A DNA stretch of 64,000 nt from Typha latifolia (Eukaryota > Streptophyta > Magnoliopsida > Poales > Typhaceae): positions 6,200,001 to 6,264,000 of the forward strand of contig CM034105.1 in NCBI GenBank assembly GCA_019914945.1. Direction: 5' to 3'. How positions within the stretch are numbered: the first letter of the stretch is position 1; each line of letters begins with the position of its first letter. A program made the translations under genes and the position numbers. Shown piece by piece: positions 1 through 13,482 of this stretch. The notes under the pieces were generated by a model. It searched no databases and had not been told where the DNA came from. It saw only the letters and a list, made by a program, of their open reading frames with translations.

Positions 1-39
1 CTAGAAAATGTTGTCCCAAGCTGCAATCCAAGCTTATCC

Positions 40-654
40 ATGATTGGGAAGTTGTTGTCTGGCAGACCAATCAATGCTGGAGGTCTGAAAGCTGCCCTAA
101 CCAAAGGCTGGTGCCTAGATGGCTCCATTGAATTTATTAAGGTAGGCAAAAATGTTTTCCTCATTACATTTGAAAATGAGAAGGATAAAAGACAGGTTTT
201 GGTTGGCTCTCCTTGGACCTTTAGCCGTGACCTCTTCGTTATAGATCACTTCTAGCCAAACTTGCAAGTGGATAATTGGACCTTCTCTCTTAGTGATTTC
301 TAGGTCCAATTCTATGGGCTACCTCTTGAAATTTGTCCAATACCACTGCTACAAAACTAGCCAAGAGAGTTGGCTCTCTCAACTCAAGTGACACTCTAGA
401 AGACATTAAATGGGCAAAGTTTATAAGGATCTGAATAAGAGTGGATATAAGAAAGCCACTTGTTAGAAGTTTATCTCTTACCTTGCTCAATGGTGCCTCT
501 ATAGATGTTTAGGTCAAGTATGAACGCCTACCTCGCCACTGTGTTTTCTGTGGATGCATCAGCTATGGATACCATGAATGCCTTCATAGAGAACAGCTGG
601 AGAGTAGAATCAATCTGGAATACCCTCAAAGCGTCCACCAAAAGTTGATGGCCA
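40..654 (+). pseudogene. LINE ORF1, N-terminal part (DUF4283 plus zinc knuckle)
   Basis: The frame at 40-255 encodes a typical DUF4283 core: a GWCLDG start, then VFLITFENEKD and GSPWTFSRDLFVI. DUF4283 is found in ORF1 proteins of plant LINEs, which bind element RNA. After a stop at 253 the homology continues in the same direction. It reaches a cysteine-rich knuckle at about 525-590 (C-x2-C, then H and C, with HCVFCG visible). Stop codons interrupt it, and the frame is lost at about 655 where the inserted LTR-like block begins. The LINE at 44499-44906 has the same domain order. Confidence 0.8.
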
Positions 655-657
655 TGT

Positions 658-1877
658 TGATAAGTGCATAAAAATACTCTTATAATATTAAAAATACTAG
701 TTTAATTGTTAAACTATAAGCGTCTAGTTGTTTAAATAGGTTTCTCTAAATTCATATTTCAGTTTATAAAATGCTAAATTATTAATTAAAAATTATATTT
801 TAATATTAAAATGAAGTTTAGAGAAATTCTGTCAAAACTGCATGCGCTAAAGTTGCAAAAATCATAATTTTTGGACCATAAACAGGTTGGACGCGCTAGC
901 CCGCCAGGCCACACGCGCCCGCAGCCGCAGTGGCCTGGCCCACGTGCGCCCGCCTGCAGCAGCGCAGTCCACTAGCCCATTCGCCAGCTAGCCCATCATC
1001 TGCACCCAGTCCAGTTGCATCGATTTCATGCAACTAGAAACCATCTTTTATGACGTCATCACTTAGCGCATAGCATGAAAATTGACATATGTCCTTGTTG
1101 CACGAATTTCGTGCAATTGGTCAAATAGGAAATCCTGCAATAGTAATTTTTGAAAGTTTTCTATAAATAGAGGGATAGAGGTAGTGGAAAAAGGATAGAA
1201 AGATATTAGAAAAATATAAAAAATAGAGGAGACAAGAAAAAGAAAGAAAGAGAAAAAAGAGAGAAAAAGAAAGAAGGAAGCTACTATGAGTAGCTAATCA
1301 TACTGGCGCGATTAGGGGATGCCTCTCCCCTATTTATGTTATTTTCTATTTTATTTTCAATCTTGTAATTCTGAAATGCTTGTATAATTTTAAAGGTTGA
1401 TTTATTCTATCTCATAATTTATATATCCCAATAATTATATAATTAATATTTATATAATTATGTTTGGATAAGATAGTCTCTATTAGTAGTTTGATCCTTT
1501 GCTATGTTATTGCCTCCGGGTATATCGTTGACCTTAGACTAGGCTAAATAGAACTAGTTACATGCTTAGTAAGTGATAAAAAAGTCGATAAATATTTTTA
1601 AAATTTTCTTCCATATTATAATGCTAAATCATCCGATTTGGGGGTTTGGGATGTGAAACCTCTAAATTGAGTTATAAAGATTGAATTTAAAAAACTAATA
1701 AAATCTAAATATTCTGAGAGAGCTTCGATGCCTACTTACTCTCTTCCCAATTTATCTTACTTGCTTATTATTTTTATTTAACTTTTTATAAACAGTAGTA
1801 ATCTACGTGGTATCTCCTTGTATCCTTTTAATGTAATCTTTACAACTATCTCCTTGACAACCCTATTATATACTACA
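658..1877 (+). mobile_element. Probable solo LTR inserted in LINE ORF1
   Basis: AT-rich, non-coding block that interrupts the LINE between its zinc knuckle and the rest of ORF1. It starts TGATAAGTGCATAAAA and can end in ..TACTACA, the TG..CA pattern of LTRs. It has a TATA-like box (CTATAAATAGAGG, about 1160) and then a purine-rich leader. I could not find a matching target duplication at these exact ends, so the boundaries are tentative. A GC-rich patch at 890-1020 is internal to it. Confidence 0.5.
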
Positions 1878-1919
1878 AATGACCACTATGCTTATAAGGT
1901 ATTTTTTAGCGTGAGTCAC

Positions 1920-2740
1920 GTGCTCAATCCCAGATTTACCTAGCTAGCAACTAGCTTCTCCCCCGATTCCGATGCAAGGGGAGGAGGACTCGGCGGAACT
2001 CACCGGAGAGTGCTGCCTTCAATAGAGAGGTTTCCTCCACCAGGTCAAATCAAGGGTCATAATGACATCTCACATCAATCTTTCTAGCTGGTACCTAAAA
2101 CCACTTATGTGTCAACCCTAGGGCTTCTCAGCTAATCGACTAAAGCTATTAGCATTAACTCCTAGTCCTACATGTCTGATCTTACCACTCCTATACTATC
2201 TCCCATCCCAAAAAACCTTGCTAGTGAAGAAATCCTACCAACTCCTCTAGCTCCAAAAAGCTTGTCACTACACCCCCACATCAAAACTGGAGACTCTGCT
2301 TTGGTTAATGTTCATGTAAGCCTTGCTGATATGTACCTCACCAGCCCAACAAACTTAGTTCCTTATCCAAGCCCCATGCAAACCCTAGCCTACACTACTG
2401 GCCCCTCTCTTTCTCACCATCTTCTTGAAAAAGTGATAATAGACCTCTCTTCCCCCCCCAAACTCCTACCTCAACTTATCCCCTACAGAAATTCTAAACA
2501 ATTCCATAGAGAATCCTTCAACTCTCTTGCTATCTCCTCCTAGGAAAAGGAAAAGCTCCAAGCTCACCTCTCCAAAGCCAAGCAAGTTTCCCATTCGCCC
2601 CTCAAACATAATGAAACAACTTCTTCAGCAAGAGCCACAATGCAATGGCCTAAGGCGCCGCAAGCCCAAAAATGAAAATTTTAGCTTAGAACTGTCGAGG
2701 GTGTGGAGGCACCTCAACAGTCAGGAATATAAAGAAGATC
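1920..2740 (+). pseudogene. LINE ORF1, C-terminal part
   Basis: Continuation of ORF1 after the LTR-like block. The frame 2172-2543 and the overlapping frame 2527-2748 encode a low-complexity Pro/Ser/Leu-rich tail ending in a basic KRKSSK-type stretch. This fits the unstructured C-terminus of plant LINE ORF1 proteins, and the same style of sequence lies at 45142-45558 in the second LINE. The two frames overlap out of phase, so at least one frameshift separates them. No catalytic domain is expected here. Confidence 0.5.
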
Positions 2741-5700
2741 CTCCGTAGAACTAGCGCTAACCTTGCCTTCCTATCGAAAACAAAATATGATAAGAACAAG
2801 GTTAGTGCCATCCCCACTCTACCTTTTCAGAATAGTTATGTGGTTCCCTCTTGCCATTCTACGAGTGGACTTTGGCTTCTTTGGAATGAGAGCATCCACC
2901 TAGACATTTTGATAGCTTATGAAACCTTAATTCTCACTAAGGTTCATGGCGCTAACCCTAGCCAAGACTAGCTGTTTTGTGGTGTCTATAGGGACCCTTA
3001 TCATTCTTCTGCCACCTTTTGGAATGATCTAACTTCATTTGCATAAAACCCAGCTATTCCTATATGTTACCTTCGAGACTTCAACCAAATATCTAGTGCA
3101 GCCGAGAAAGAAGGTGGCAATACCTCGGACGGTGTCCGCATCAAAGCTTTGAATGACTGGATAAACAACTCTGATCTCCATGATCTTGGCTTTGCTGGGC
3201 CGGCATACACTTGGTCAAATCAAAGAGGTGCATGCAGGCTTATCAGAGAAAAGCTAGACAGAGGGCTTGCTAACTCTGCCTGGTGTAATAGATATTCCAA
3301 AACTCGAATTCTCCATCTCCCTCCCGTTTCTAGTGATCCTAGCCCCCTACTAATGGACACCCTCCCTTCTCACCACTATTGGTAAAAGGCATTTCAGGAC
3401 CAAAAATTGGTGGTTCTTAAAAGATGACTTTATTCAGTTTTGAAGATAGCTTGGAATGGATTAAGCTATAGTAATCGACCCACCTTAGTAAAACTAAGCT
3501 CCCTAGCATCTCAGATCAAACACTGGGCTAAGAATAGTGCTAGCAGCCTTCAGAATGATATTAAGAAAGTGAAAGAATGCATTGCTAATATCCAAGCTAA
3601 ACCAGCTATATCCGAAGAAGACCAGGTCAGCGAGCAAATCTTAAGGAGTGAGCATGATGACCTTATGCTTAAAGATGAACAATTCTGGCACCAACGTGCC
3701 CAGGTTTGTTGGCTTCAGTGTGGCGACCGTAACAACCATTTTTTCCATGCTACTACTACATCTAGAAGCAAAAGAAAGCACATTGAGTTGCTCCAGCTAG
3801 AGGATGATATTTTGACTCATGATAGTTGCCAGATAAGAGTAGCATTTGTCTCCTACTTCAGAAATCTCTTTAAGCCCACCAGTCCGTCTTCTATTTTGGA
3901 CTGTGAGCTAACCAATATGCACTTAGGCCCTCGTATTCTTAAAAGTGAAGGTGAACTTTTAGTTGCTCCCCCTTCAGACGAAGACATTACAGCCACCCTC
4001 AAAAATTTAGTGCCTGACTGTGCCTCAGGCCCTGATAGGCTTAATGCCAAGTTCATGCAGAACTTGTGGCCGTGTTTCAAGAATGATATATGCTCCACGG
4101 TTAGAAAATTCTTTACAGATAGTGAGATGGATAGAGGTCTGAACAAAACTGTCATTGCTCTAATTCTAAAGAAAGACCAAGCTATGAAAATTGGAGACTT
4201 TTGGCTGATCAGCCTATGTAACACAATCTATAAGGTCATCTCCAAGTTAGTGGCTGCGAGGATCAAGCCCTACCTCAATTATATCATATCTAAGACTCAA
4301 AATGCCTTCACTCTCGGCCGCTAGATCCTTAATAATCAAGTTATAGCTCAAGAAGCAGTCCATTACCTCAAAATAACTAAAAGTAGTAAATGAGCTTTTG
4401 ACATAATGGAATGATTGTTCCTGTGTGATTACCTCAAGCTCCATGGTTTTCTGAACCGGTTTATCAAAAATTTTCTCAACTGCTTAATCACGACAAGCAT
4501 GATTGTTGACATTAATGGTTCTATGGAAGGCTTCTTCAAGCCTTCTAGAGGGCTAAGACAAGGCTACCATTTGTCCCTTTATCTTTTTATAATCGATGCT
4601 AATATCTTTTCCATGTTACTTGAGAACAACTTTCACCTCAAGAGGATCACTGACATCAAGATCTCTAGAGGAAGCCCTTTATCACACTTAATGTTTCCTA
4701 ACGATTTACTACTTTTTGGACAAACCAACAATCATGAAGCAGCCAGCTTAAGGTCCTCTATAGATCTTTACTGCTCCCTCTCTCGATAGGAGATCAACTA
4801 TTTTCTTTAGCAAATAGGTCGATAATACGTGTGAAAGTTAGATTATTTTTATCTTAAAAGCAAAGCTCCTGGAAGGGCAAGAAAAATATCTTGGAAACCC
4901 TCTGATCCTTCCAAGATCAAAGGCCAGTGCTTACAATTTTGTAGTAGAGAAATGCAAAGATAAGTTGGCAGGCAAGAAGGCAAGGCTTTTATCCCATGCA
5001 GGATAACTGATCCTTATAAAATTGGTTATCAACAGCATTCCAATATACTTCATGTCTAGTGTCCTTTTTCCTAAAGCAACTCTTAAACAAATGGATAATC
5101 TTATGCAAGACTTTTGATGGGGATGGCATGATGAGAACCGTAGGATATACTTAAAGAGCTGGAAGTCACTTTGTAGCCCACTTGAGACTAGTGGTTTGGG
5201 CATTCGTAACTCCCATATGGTTAATCAGACCTTATTACTTAAGCTTGCTTGGCGCCTCATCACTGCGGAAGACTACATGTGGGCTGATTTTGTGAAGGCA
5301 AAATACTTTCCCAAGACTTCCTTTTGGGCTCCTAGCAAAAGATGAGCTGCCTCCTCGGTATGGAGTTCCATTGCGACTTTAAAACAAACCTTGAAGAGAG
5401 CTACTAGGGTAGTTATCGACAATGTCTTGAAGACGTCTATCAAGAATGACCCTTAGGTCCCAAGCTTTGATATCCCCCACAATATCATCACAGTTGCAGA
5501 TTTGATCAACATGCAAACCGCTACCTGGAACATGCAGCTAATCAACTCCCTTTTACCAGTGGAGATCTCTACCAGAATCTCTAACATTTTTATTAGTGCA
5601 CCATTGCTGAATAACCATGATAAGGTTGTTCGAACTCCAACTTCTTGTAGCAAGTTTACCTCTAAATATGCTCGTGCAATATTGGCTAAAGGGGTTTGGT

Positions 5701-6640
5701 CCTCCTCTACCTCAAGCCTAGACATAAAAAGGCTATGTAAAGTCATTTGGAAGGGCACTATAGTCATTCCAAGGATAAAATTTTTTATTTGGCAAGGTGT
5801 GGTAGGAGCTCTCCCAATCCGTGCAATCCTCAATCATAGGATTCCTCAAATCGATAGTGAGTGCCCTTTTTGCAACTCCCATGTCGAAACAGTGGAACAC
5901 CTTCTCCTTCACTGCAATTTCTCGCGAGCTATCTAGTTTGCTAGAAGACTAGGGCTACATATGGAAGAGTTCAAAGCATAGCTGACTAGATATTGCATTA
6001 TAGCTCTAAGCTATCTAAAGAACAGCTAGGGTATGCTTTTATCACTATGTGGGTTATTTGGAAAACAAGGAACAACCATGTGTTCCAGAAGACTCACCTT
6101 AGTCCGAACCAAGCTCTCAGGTAGATCACCAAGCTTGCATAAATTCTTGCCAGAGAGGATCACCCATCCAATGCACCTACAAACAATGATCTCAACGTAA
6201 CCTCTTTAGATCGTGATACCAAATTCTGCTAGGTTGATGCTACTTGGAGAGGTGGAGTAGACAGAGGCATAGGTATTTTTATTTCTAGTTATTCGAAGGT
6301 ACCTAATGCCTATAAGTATAAATATCTGGCGCATTGTGAGGATGCTCTAATTGGGGAAGCCCTAGCTCTATTGTTAGGTATAAAAAAACTTCACAACCAG
6401 GGAGATCAAGCCAAGGCCATAATTTTTAGCGACCGCTTAAATGTTGTCCATGCCTTCAACAGTGACGCCTCTGAAGTCAATTGGCGTATTATCCCTATCA
6501 TTCAAGAATGCAATAGGTGAATTGGACTCTTTACCTCTTTGAAGGTGCTTTACTCGAGTTGGAAAAATAATCTAACTGCTCACTTTCTATTCAGTCTTGC
6601 AATTCAAAAAAAATCTTGTAAGAAATAGACTGAACCACCA
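2700..6640 (+). pseudogene. LINE ORF2: endonuclease, reverse transcriptase, zf-RVT, RNase H
   Basis: Decayed polyprotein that in an intact LINE nicks target DNA and reverse-transcribes the element RNA. The endonuclease spans about 2700-3390: an NCRG-type start, an LRDFNQ motif where LGDFNE is usual, and GFAGPAYTWSNQRG plus the VSSDPSPLL end near 3150-3360. Reverse transcriptase spans 3440-4790, with CWLQCGDRNNHFFHA, SGPDRLNAKF, GLRQGYHLS and FPNDLLLFG. The last stands where F/YADD is normal, so the active site is altered. A zf-RVT region lies at 5500-5940 (CPFCNSHVETVEHLLLHC). A LINE-type RNase H lies at about 6215-6600 (VDATWRGG, GEALALLLGI, FSDRLNVVHAF). Several stops (for example at 4322) and frame changes kill it. 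Confidence 0.85.
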
Positions 6641-6712
6641 TTGGATTAAATGTTCTAGAATTTCAGTAATGAATTTCGTTTATGGACTTCCACTCAAAAA
6701 AATAAAATAAAA

Positions 6713-8139
6713 TAGAGGGGTTAAATGATAAATATTCATATGGAGGAGAGTGAATGATAATAAAAGCCTCACAATTGTGGGACATGAGAAACTCAGAGGG
6801 GTCCTCGCTTTCTAACAAACTTATAGGCAAGGGTAACTGAGTGAAGAGTGCTCCTCCAGGAGAAGGCCAAGAACAGGAAGTTGATGCAATCATGCTAAAT
6901 ATACCTTGTCCGTCCTTTCTTTTTTATTTGAAAGGTAGGTTTGTTTTTCCTGGAACAAGAAGGTAGTAAAAATTGCCATGGTAAATGTAATTTGGATAGA
7001 CCCTTTTGGATGATATGTTAATTGTACATTCTTATGAGAGGCCAAAAGGTATCACTTCCTCAACTTACCTTGCAACTTGCAGCTCTCTCCTATAAAAGAG
7101 AATAATTTATGTATAAAAACAGAATAAGCAGTGCTTAATCTTTTTGGAGAATCAATTAGACTAGATGTTCTAAAGATCCAATGGTTCCTACCCACAGGGG
7201 CCAACTTCAACCAGCTATGGACTGGTTAGGGTTACTGCAGTACTTAGTAGATCACATCTCGGCAGTTGATGAATAGTGAATAGTCAGGAAAAGAAAGGCA
7301 AGACTTGAGGAATTAGAAGCAAGCAACCATTTCAAATCAACCTATATAATATTTAGGGAAATTTTCAAAAAAAAAAAAAAAAACCCTGCAGTATGGACGT
7401 TTTATGGTTCAGACACAACCTTGTGGCTTTTTCTTAAATAAAAACTCTATCTTTCTACCGAAAAAAAAAATCCAATTAACACCCTGTTATTACCATCATA
7501 TCACCCTAATGTTACAAGAAAATAAACTTCTGAAGTTATCAAAATACCTTGCTTAGAGAACAATTTGAATACCCATTGACAAAGGAATAATTTGAAATTG
7601 AAAATAAAAAAAATTAGTAGGAAGAAAATCCATCAAGCAAATCAGCGGATCAGACTACAGCAGAATGTCATCAAGCAAAGAGCAATATGCTTGCAAAATG
7701 ATGAGTAACCTTGAGATAAATGGATATATATATATATATATTCACATTCTTGTTATTTTTTCTTTCCTCACTCTGATGATCAAGTTAGCCAACAAGGCAA
7801 GAGTTTGTAAAATACGTGAGAAAAGAGACTGTTATTGGCCAGACCTGCATATACAGCATTCTGAGACCTTGGAATTCGTAGTGTGCTTCAACTTCAGTGA
7901 TTGGCAAACAGCAGAGAACTTGGTATGGATACTAAAGTGCCCAAAATACCCAGTAATATATACACGATGGAAAGTTGTCTGCCCGATGGAAAAAGAATGC
8001 CTGCGTCAATCCTTGATTCCTCAAAGTATGAACCCCAGAGCTATGACATAAATGAAGCTATTGATTTATGTCATAAATGTCTTGCTATATCCAGATCCTA
8101 TTGAATGTTTGAGTGAAGGAGTGCAGCTTTTTTAGGAGC
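6713..8139. other. Intergenic DNA between LINE and lipase gene 3' end
   Basis: AT-rich sequence with no gene I can defend. It contains a run of about 17 A at 7370-7385 and a short (TA)n at 7723-7741. Two small protein-like frames are present: minus 6893-6663, and plus 7901-8104, which begins at an ATG and encodes 67 residues including ESCLPDGKRMPASIL. I do not recognise either. The second lies antisense to the expected 3' UTR of the lipase gene. Confidence 0.5.
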
Positions 8140-11100
8140 TCACACAAGATGCTCTCCAGTGGACAAATCATAACTCAGTTGATCTTTTGGCCTTCGGGAT
8201 TCTAGAACTCTTTGCATAGCATAGTGACACCTAGAAAAGAGAAGGCAACAAAGGAAACACAGCTATAGTCAAGCAAACTGAGCTTTAGATGGTTTTTCTA
8301 AAATAACATTTAATAGTAATGACTTGATGCTGAAAGAAATGCGAACGCACACACACATATACATATATATAGAGTAAAACTACAAAAAAAGTTTTTTTTA
8401 ACACATTTCAATCCTTTGAAGATCCAATATGGTTTCCTTTGAAGATCCTTTGTAGAAGTCATGTATCTAGGGTAATTAATAATTTAGTATCAGATAGTTC
8501 ATATGGTTCTAGACTTGAGGCATTCCAGCAGAACAGATGAGAATATACCTCCATGGTACATGATCAAGAAACATGTAAGGTGAGACAATAATGTCTCTGA
8601 AGCTTTCCCTATTTGCCACAAATGCCTTATAATCTCGATTTCTATCATTTGATATCCAGATTTTCCACAAAGGGGAAGTGATCCTCTGTCCTGGGGCTAT
8701 ATGAATGATGAGGCCTGGCAGATACATCTCTGGTGATTCTCCTTCTGAAACATTTATGGGGGACAAGGAATTAACCGCAGCTTGAGCGTTGTGCGGTAAT
8801 GACAAGATATCACCAGCATTCCCAATATTATATTCATGGAAACGATTTTCCAGAAATTCAGATTTTCTCAATGTAGTGATCCCTTCCCTCAGATTGACTA
8901 TTGAATCATCATTAGATAAGAACTCCTTATGTAGCCTGTAATTAGGTTGCATCCTACCAGCAGGGAGTATATAATTCTCTTCACTAATTAGTGCATTGGG
9001 CTCTGATGTTCTATCTGAGGACAACTCATAACTACCCATGCCATTAGATGAAACTCGATGATTAGGTGCACGTATCATGCAGGAAACTGCATGACCACAT
9101 AGAAACACTCCACCTGAGATAGTATACTTCAGATGTTTCCTGGGGATTTGATTATTGCCTTCCACTACCTCACTTTCTCCATGAAGATGAGTGGGAGCCC
9201 TATGATCTTCCCCATTCTCATCATACTTTCTGACATTTAGAACTCTCCTGGCAAGTTTGGCCATCATTGCTGAATTTTCTGAACAATCATTTGACAGAGC
9301 CCCTATAGCAGCAGCGCGTAGTCTAAGGATCGAGTTAACAGATAACCGTGCAGAAAATTCATCATTGTATACGATGCTGTGAAGGATGTGAAAGATTAGA
9401 AGAAATCTTATAAATGGAATAAAGTACCCCAATGAAACAAATGTTTCTTCAGATTTACCTGGTAACAAACTCTGAGCATGCTTCTGCTATGACAGAATCT
9501 ATGCAAGGAAGAGTTCCATATGAGTACACATGTAAGTTTGGATAGCGCCCGTACAACTGCACCAATATAAATTTAGGTGACATGATTTCTCCAATTTATC
9601 AAAGAAAAATTATTATTAATACCTAGCTTTCAATACAAACTGAAAAGAGGTAATCAAGTAGTCTGTTAAACAAAGATGATGGCTTGCATTTAAGGGCAAG
9701 GCCTGTTAGCTAGTTGTTATTAACCTACTATTCTTTTAGATTATTTGGTAATATATATTTCTAGTAAACTTTCAATCCTGAGAAAGGGTCCAAGGGATTG
9801 CCTTTGTCCTAAAAGGACCACCACTTAACTGATTTCTGGAGGATTGATTAATCAAAGTCAGTTGAGTAATCTGCTCGCTAAAATTGTATATGTCAATGTA
9901 ATTATCACATCATATTCATACATAGCTAGTATAATATCTCGTTAATAACTAGCACTAGCCAGATGCACCTTCACAGGCACATGAAGTCATTATTCTCTAG
10001 AAGCTGCTAGGAAAACATATGATTTGTCCAAAAGATAGATTACTAGCAGCCATTTAATGAAATGGATTAAAAAAAATTTAACAATTTACCCAGAAATGAG
10101 TATGCGATTTAATATCTTGCAAGTGCTTTTAATTTTACAGTTATGTGCTTTAATGCTATTTAATATTCTAGTATCCTAGTTTCAAATCATAATGTGTAGG
10201 TTGAAGTCTTTGATTCACTGTAGTAAGTCGAGACTCCTGCCATCAGTAGATATTGTTTAAGAGTTTATTTAGGTGTCAACAGATATTGGATCTTCGGGGA
10301 GTGACAAAGATTGGTATGATAGAGTAACTTTTTATTAAGACAGTAATTTCATATATGTGTCCTTTTATTTATTTTTCTCCAAATTATCTTATCTACTCAC
10401 TTACTCCTGTTGCAAAATATGTTCAGAATGTTTTCTTGTCTTCCAAACTCTGTCATTCCATCCAAGACAAAACTACTTTTAGTCATAGCCTTTAGAAACC
10501 AGAGATAACATATAGGTACTGAGACAAATTGGTACCAAATTAGAAACAAGTGATCAAGCGACGACAGAGGATGAAAAGTTATAGACTGCATATGCAACTT
10601 AGATGTTGCATCTTCATAAATTATTTATGGGAATGAATAAAGAAGAAATTGCATTTCAATAAGAAACCATATCCAGATCAATATTACATTGCTTTCCTCA
10701 GATTGCAAAGTAATAGGGCATATAGCTTACAGATAGATTTTCACTAAGTAAATACTTACCCTTATCCCAAGCAGTACTGCAACAGCACCTCCTAGTGAAT
10801 GCCCTACAATACGTATACTGTATCCATGACACTCACATCCCGTTCCCAGCAAAGAAGAAAGGAGTCCAGGCATCTCTGATTGTGACTCATCTACAGATGC
10901 ATGCATTACAAGTGTTACTGACTGGTAATCGTAATCTGGTGCATGCGTATGAAGAAGCAAAAATTCTCAACATGCCACAATATGCTGTAACACATGAAGA
11001 TCTCTTTATTCCTCTTCAGACATTTAGGGGAAAAAATTTAAGGAAATTTAGGGTTTTGAGAGTTTGGGAATAAAAGTGGTTCATAGGAAGTTATGATATA

Positions 11101-13019
11101 TTATTTATCCTATATCATTAAATGTGATAGGACAATCACAGAAAGCTACGAGCCATTTTTCATGCTCCAAACACCATACAGATAGCATCGCACTCAAGCA
11201 ACATAGATGTTCATTTTGCAGCTCCTCTTTCCCAGAGAAAAATGGAAAGAACTTTTCTACTGAGAAAAGGTATTTTTCATATAAATTTCTGCAATAGCAA
11301 ATAATGTATGTTTATGACAGAAGGGAAAGTTAGGCACTCCAACCCCTTTCCTTTTATGGTTTCTCCAAATATATTGACTTCTCTCATGGCAAAGGTAATT
11401 TGGGCATCAACATTCAGAGGTTACAGAAAAGAAATTGGCAGTGAATCATATTTCAGGAAACCAATTTATAAAGCTGTATTGGATAATGTAAGATATACGT
11501 GATTTATTTTATAGGCAATCTGTAGTACTTAGCAAAGTAATTGCTCTATATAGAAAGCTTGACAGAGTATTCCCACATTTTCTGTCTTTATGGCAAACAA
11601 GAAAAACATGAACCAAAGAAAGCAGTTACACAGAAAGAGGGCCAAAAAAAAGGTTTAAGAGAAAATAGAGTTCAACCACAAGCAATGATACCATTCTCCA
11701 ACAATGCAAGATATAAACAACAAACATAAAATAACATTATGAGTTTTGGTTGCAAAATTTACCTCTCTCCTCAGTTTGCCCATCAATTTTCATGAAAAGC
11801 TCTCGAGCAGATTCAACAATTCCTGAATGCCCATAATGTGGAAAAGAGGAGAGAATGCTTTCCCTCACATCAGAGGGCAACTTATCATTACTGCAATATC
11901 AGAAATGGTCCAAATAGGTTGAAACAGAATTAGAAAAGGAGGATAAGCAAAAGCAAATCAATGAAGAGTGAAAAGGGTAAAACATAAATATGTCATATTA
12001 AATAACCATTCAGATTCATTATTTTGGGGTACCAATTATTAGAATGGTAAAATGTCATTTTTATCATCATCCACCATTGTTCTTTCCCAACAATATACAC
12101 ATTAGAATTTTAGAGTCAATTGTAGCACAACTCAGATATGATAAGGCAGCCAAATAATTTATATATTTAATATTTAGCCATCAATGAAACATCAACCACT
12201 AGAAATTGGAGCCATATTCTCAACTGTAGTAAAATCAGGCAAGAAGGTTCTTGTCATGAAAAGCTATAAGGTAGTTGGTACTTTGTAGGTAGAATTATCT
12301 GCCTTTTCTTGATCATGGTTTAAATTAATGCATGGCAATATGAAATATCATTTTATTAAAGAAAGTATCAAAACAAAGGGGTTAGCTGATAATCAACATA
12401 AATCTTGACGCATGCAGAATTGAGAACTTTTACACAATGCAATATTGATTAATATAGTCTTCATACTCCTGCATTTGATTATTATGGGAAGATAAATTAA
12501 CTATGAATAAGCTAGTTATATAATACAACAGCGCCACTATACAAGTTTTGTCAATTGTAAGAGTTGGTGATCCTAAGATTATGGTAGTGCACATATACCA
12601 ATATTATCCACATTACTTGCAAGGCTAACATGTTATGATAGCTAGGTCAAAAGTCATAACTCCTTCCACTTCGAGTCTACTGTAGCCATGAGTTCCAAGA
12701 TCATCATTTGAACCAAATTTTTATTAGGCAAATATATAGGATCAGATATACATGTTATGTGTTGGACTACCAAGTGTCTTGCTCATGACAGTGATGTGGC
12801 CAACCAGCACAACATCAAGTTCTGTAAATGCATTGAAAAGAATATTTTGTCATCTTCATGCACTAAGAGAAAATGATGGTGATACATGATTTTCTCTTTT
12901 TTTCTTTGTCAAAGTGAACATCAAGTTTTCTAATTCCATGTCAATTATCAACAAAAATTGGGGTACATGCAACCACATGATTAAGCAATAACTTGGAAAG
13001 TGGACAGCAGTAACTAAAG

Positions 13020-13103
<84 letters not shown>

Positions 13104-13450
13104 CTTTCTTGATCAACCCATCCAAGTCATCAACGGTAAGTGAGCACTCTCTACATAAACCATCAGTAATAAGGTCTTCAGGTGTCTCAGTACCACGGAC
13201 AGCAATTACTATAGTTTTGAGATCATGTAAAACAACAACAAAATAAGCAGCCTCACGCTTTTTCTGCAGGAAAAAGAGAAGAAAATAAAAATTAAAAAGT
13301 CAACAAATTACCACTGTCCAGCCAATGATTAACAGATCCTGGATATACCAACTTTTATGTTAGATGAAGATTTTTTTGTAGAAATTGATTTTGTACCATT
13401 AATTTTATAAAGCAGTATCTTGATAGATGATGATGATGATGATGATGATG

Positions 13451-13482
<32 letters not shown>

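Larger units (their letters stand above)
1..6712 (+). mobile_element. LINE retrotransposon, copy 1, degenerate, 5' end outside window
   Basis: A non-LTR retrotransposon read on the plus strand. In order it shows an ORF1 with a DUF4283 domain and a CCHC-like knuckle, then an ORF2 with endonuclease, reverse transcriptase, zf-RVT and RNase H regions. It ends at about 6712 in a short A-rich tail (AAAAT-like repeats from about 6690). ORF1 is interrupted by an LTR-like insertion at about 658-1877. Many in-frame stops break both ORFs. The last 80 bases before the tail resemble the ends of two other LINE pieces in the window (33590-33736 and 46150-46240), so all three belong to one family. Confidence 0.88.

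Noticed and set aside
10876..10970. Upstream extension of lipase exon 10 (EFLLLHTH...)
   Set aside because: It is in frame and has a possible acceptor, but this part looks unlike the lipase family, and an acceptor at 10875 keeps phase and gives a better join. Kept as a possible variant only.
12856..13125. Minus-strand frame with SLSLSL and CVCVCV runs
   Set aside because: The runs are the (TC)n(TG)n microsatellite. Only the first residues (to about 13105) belong to lipase exon 8.
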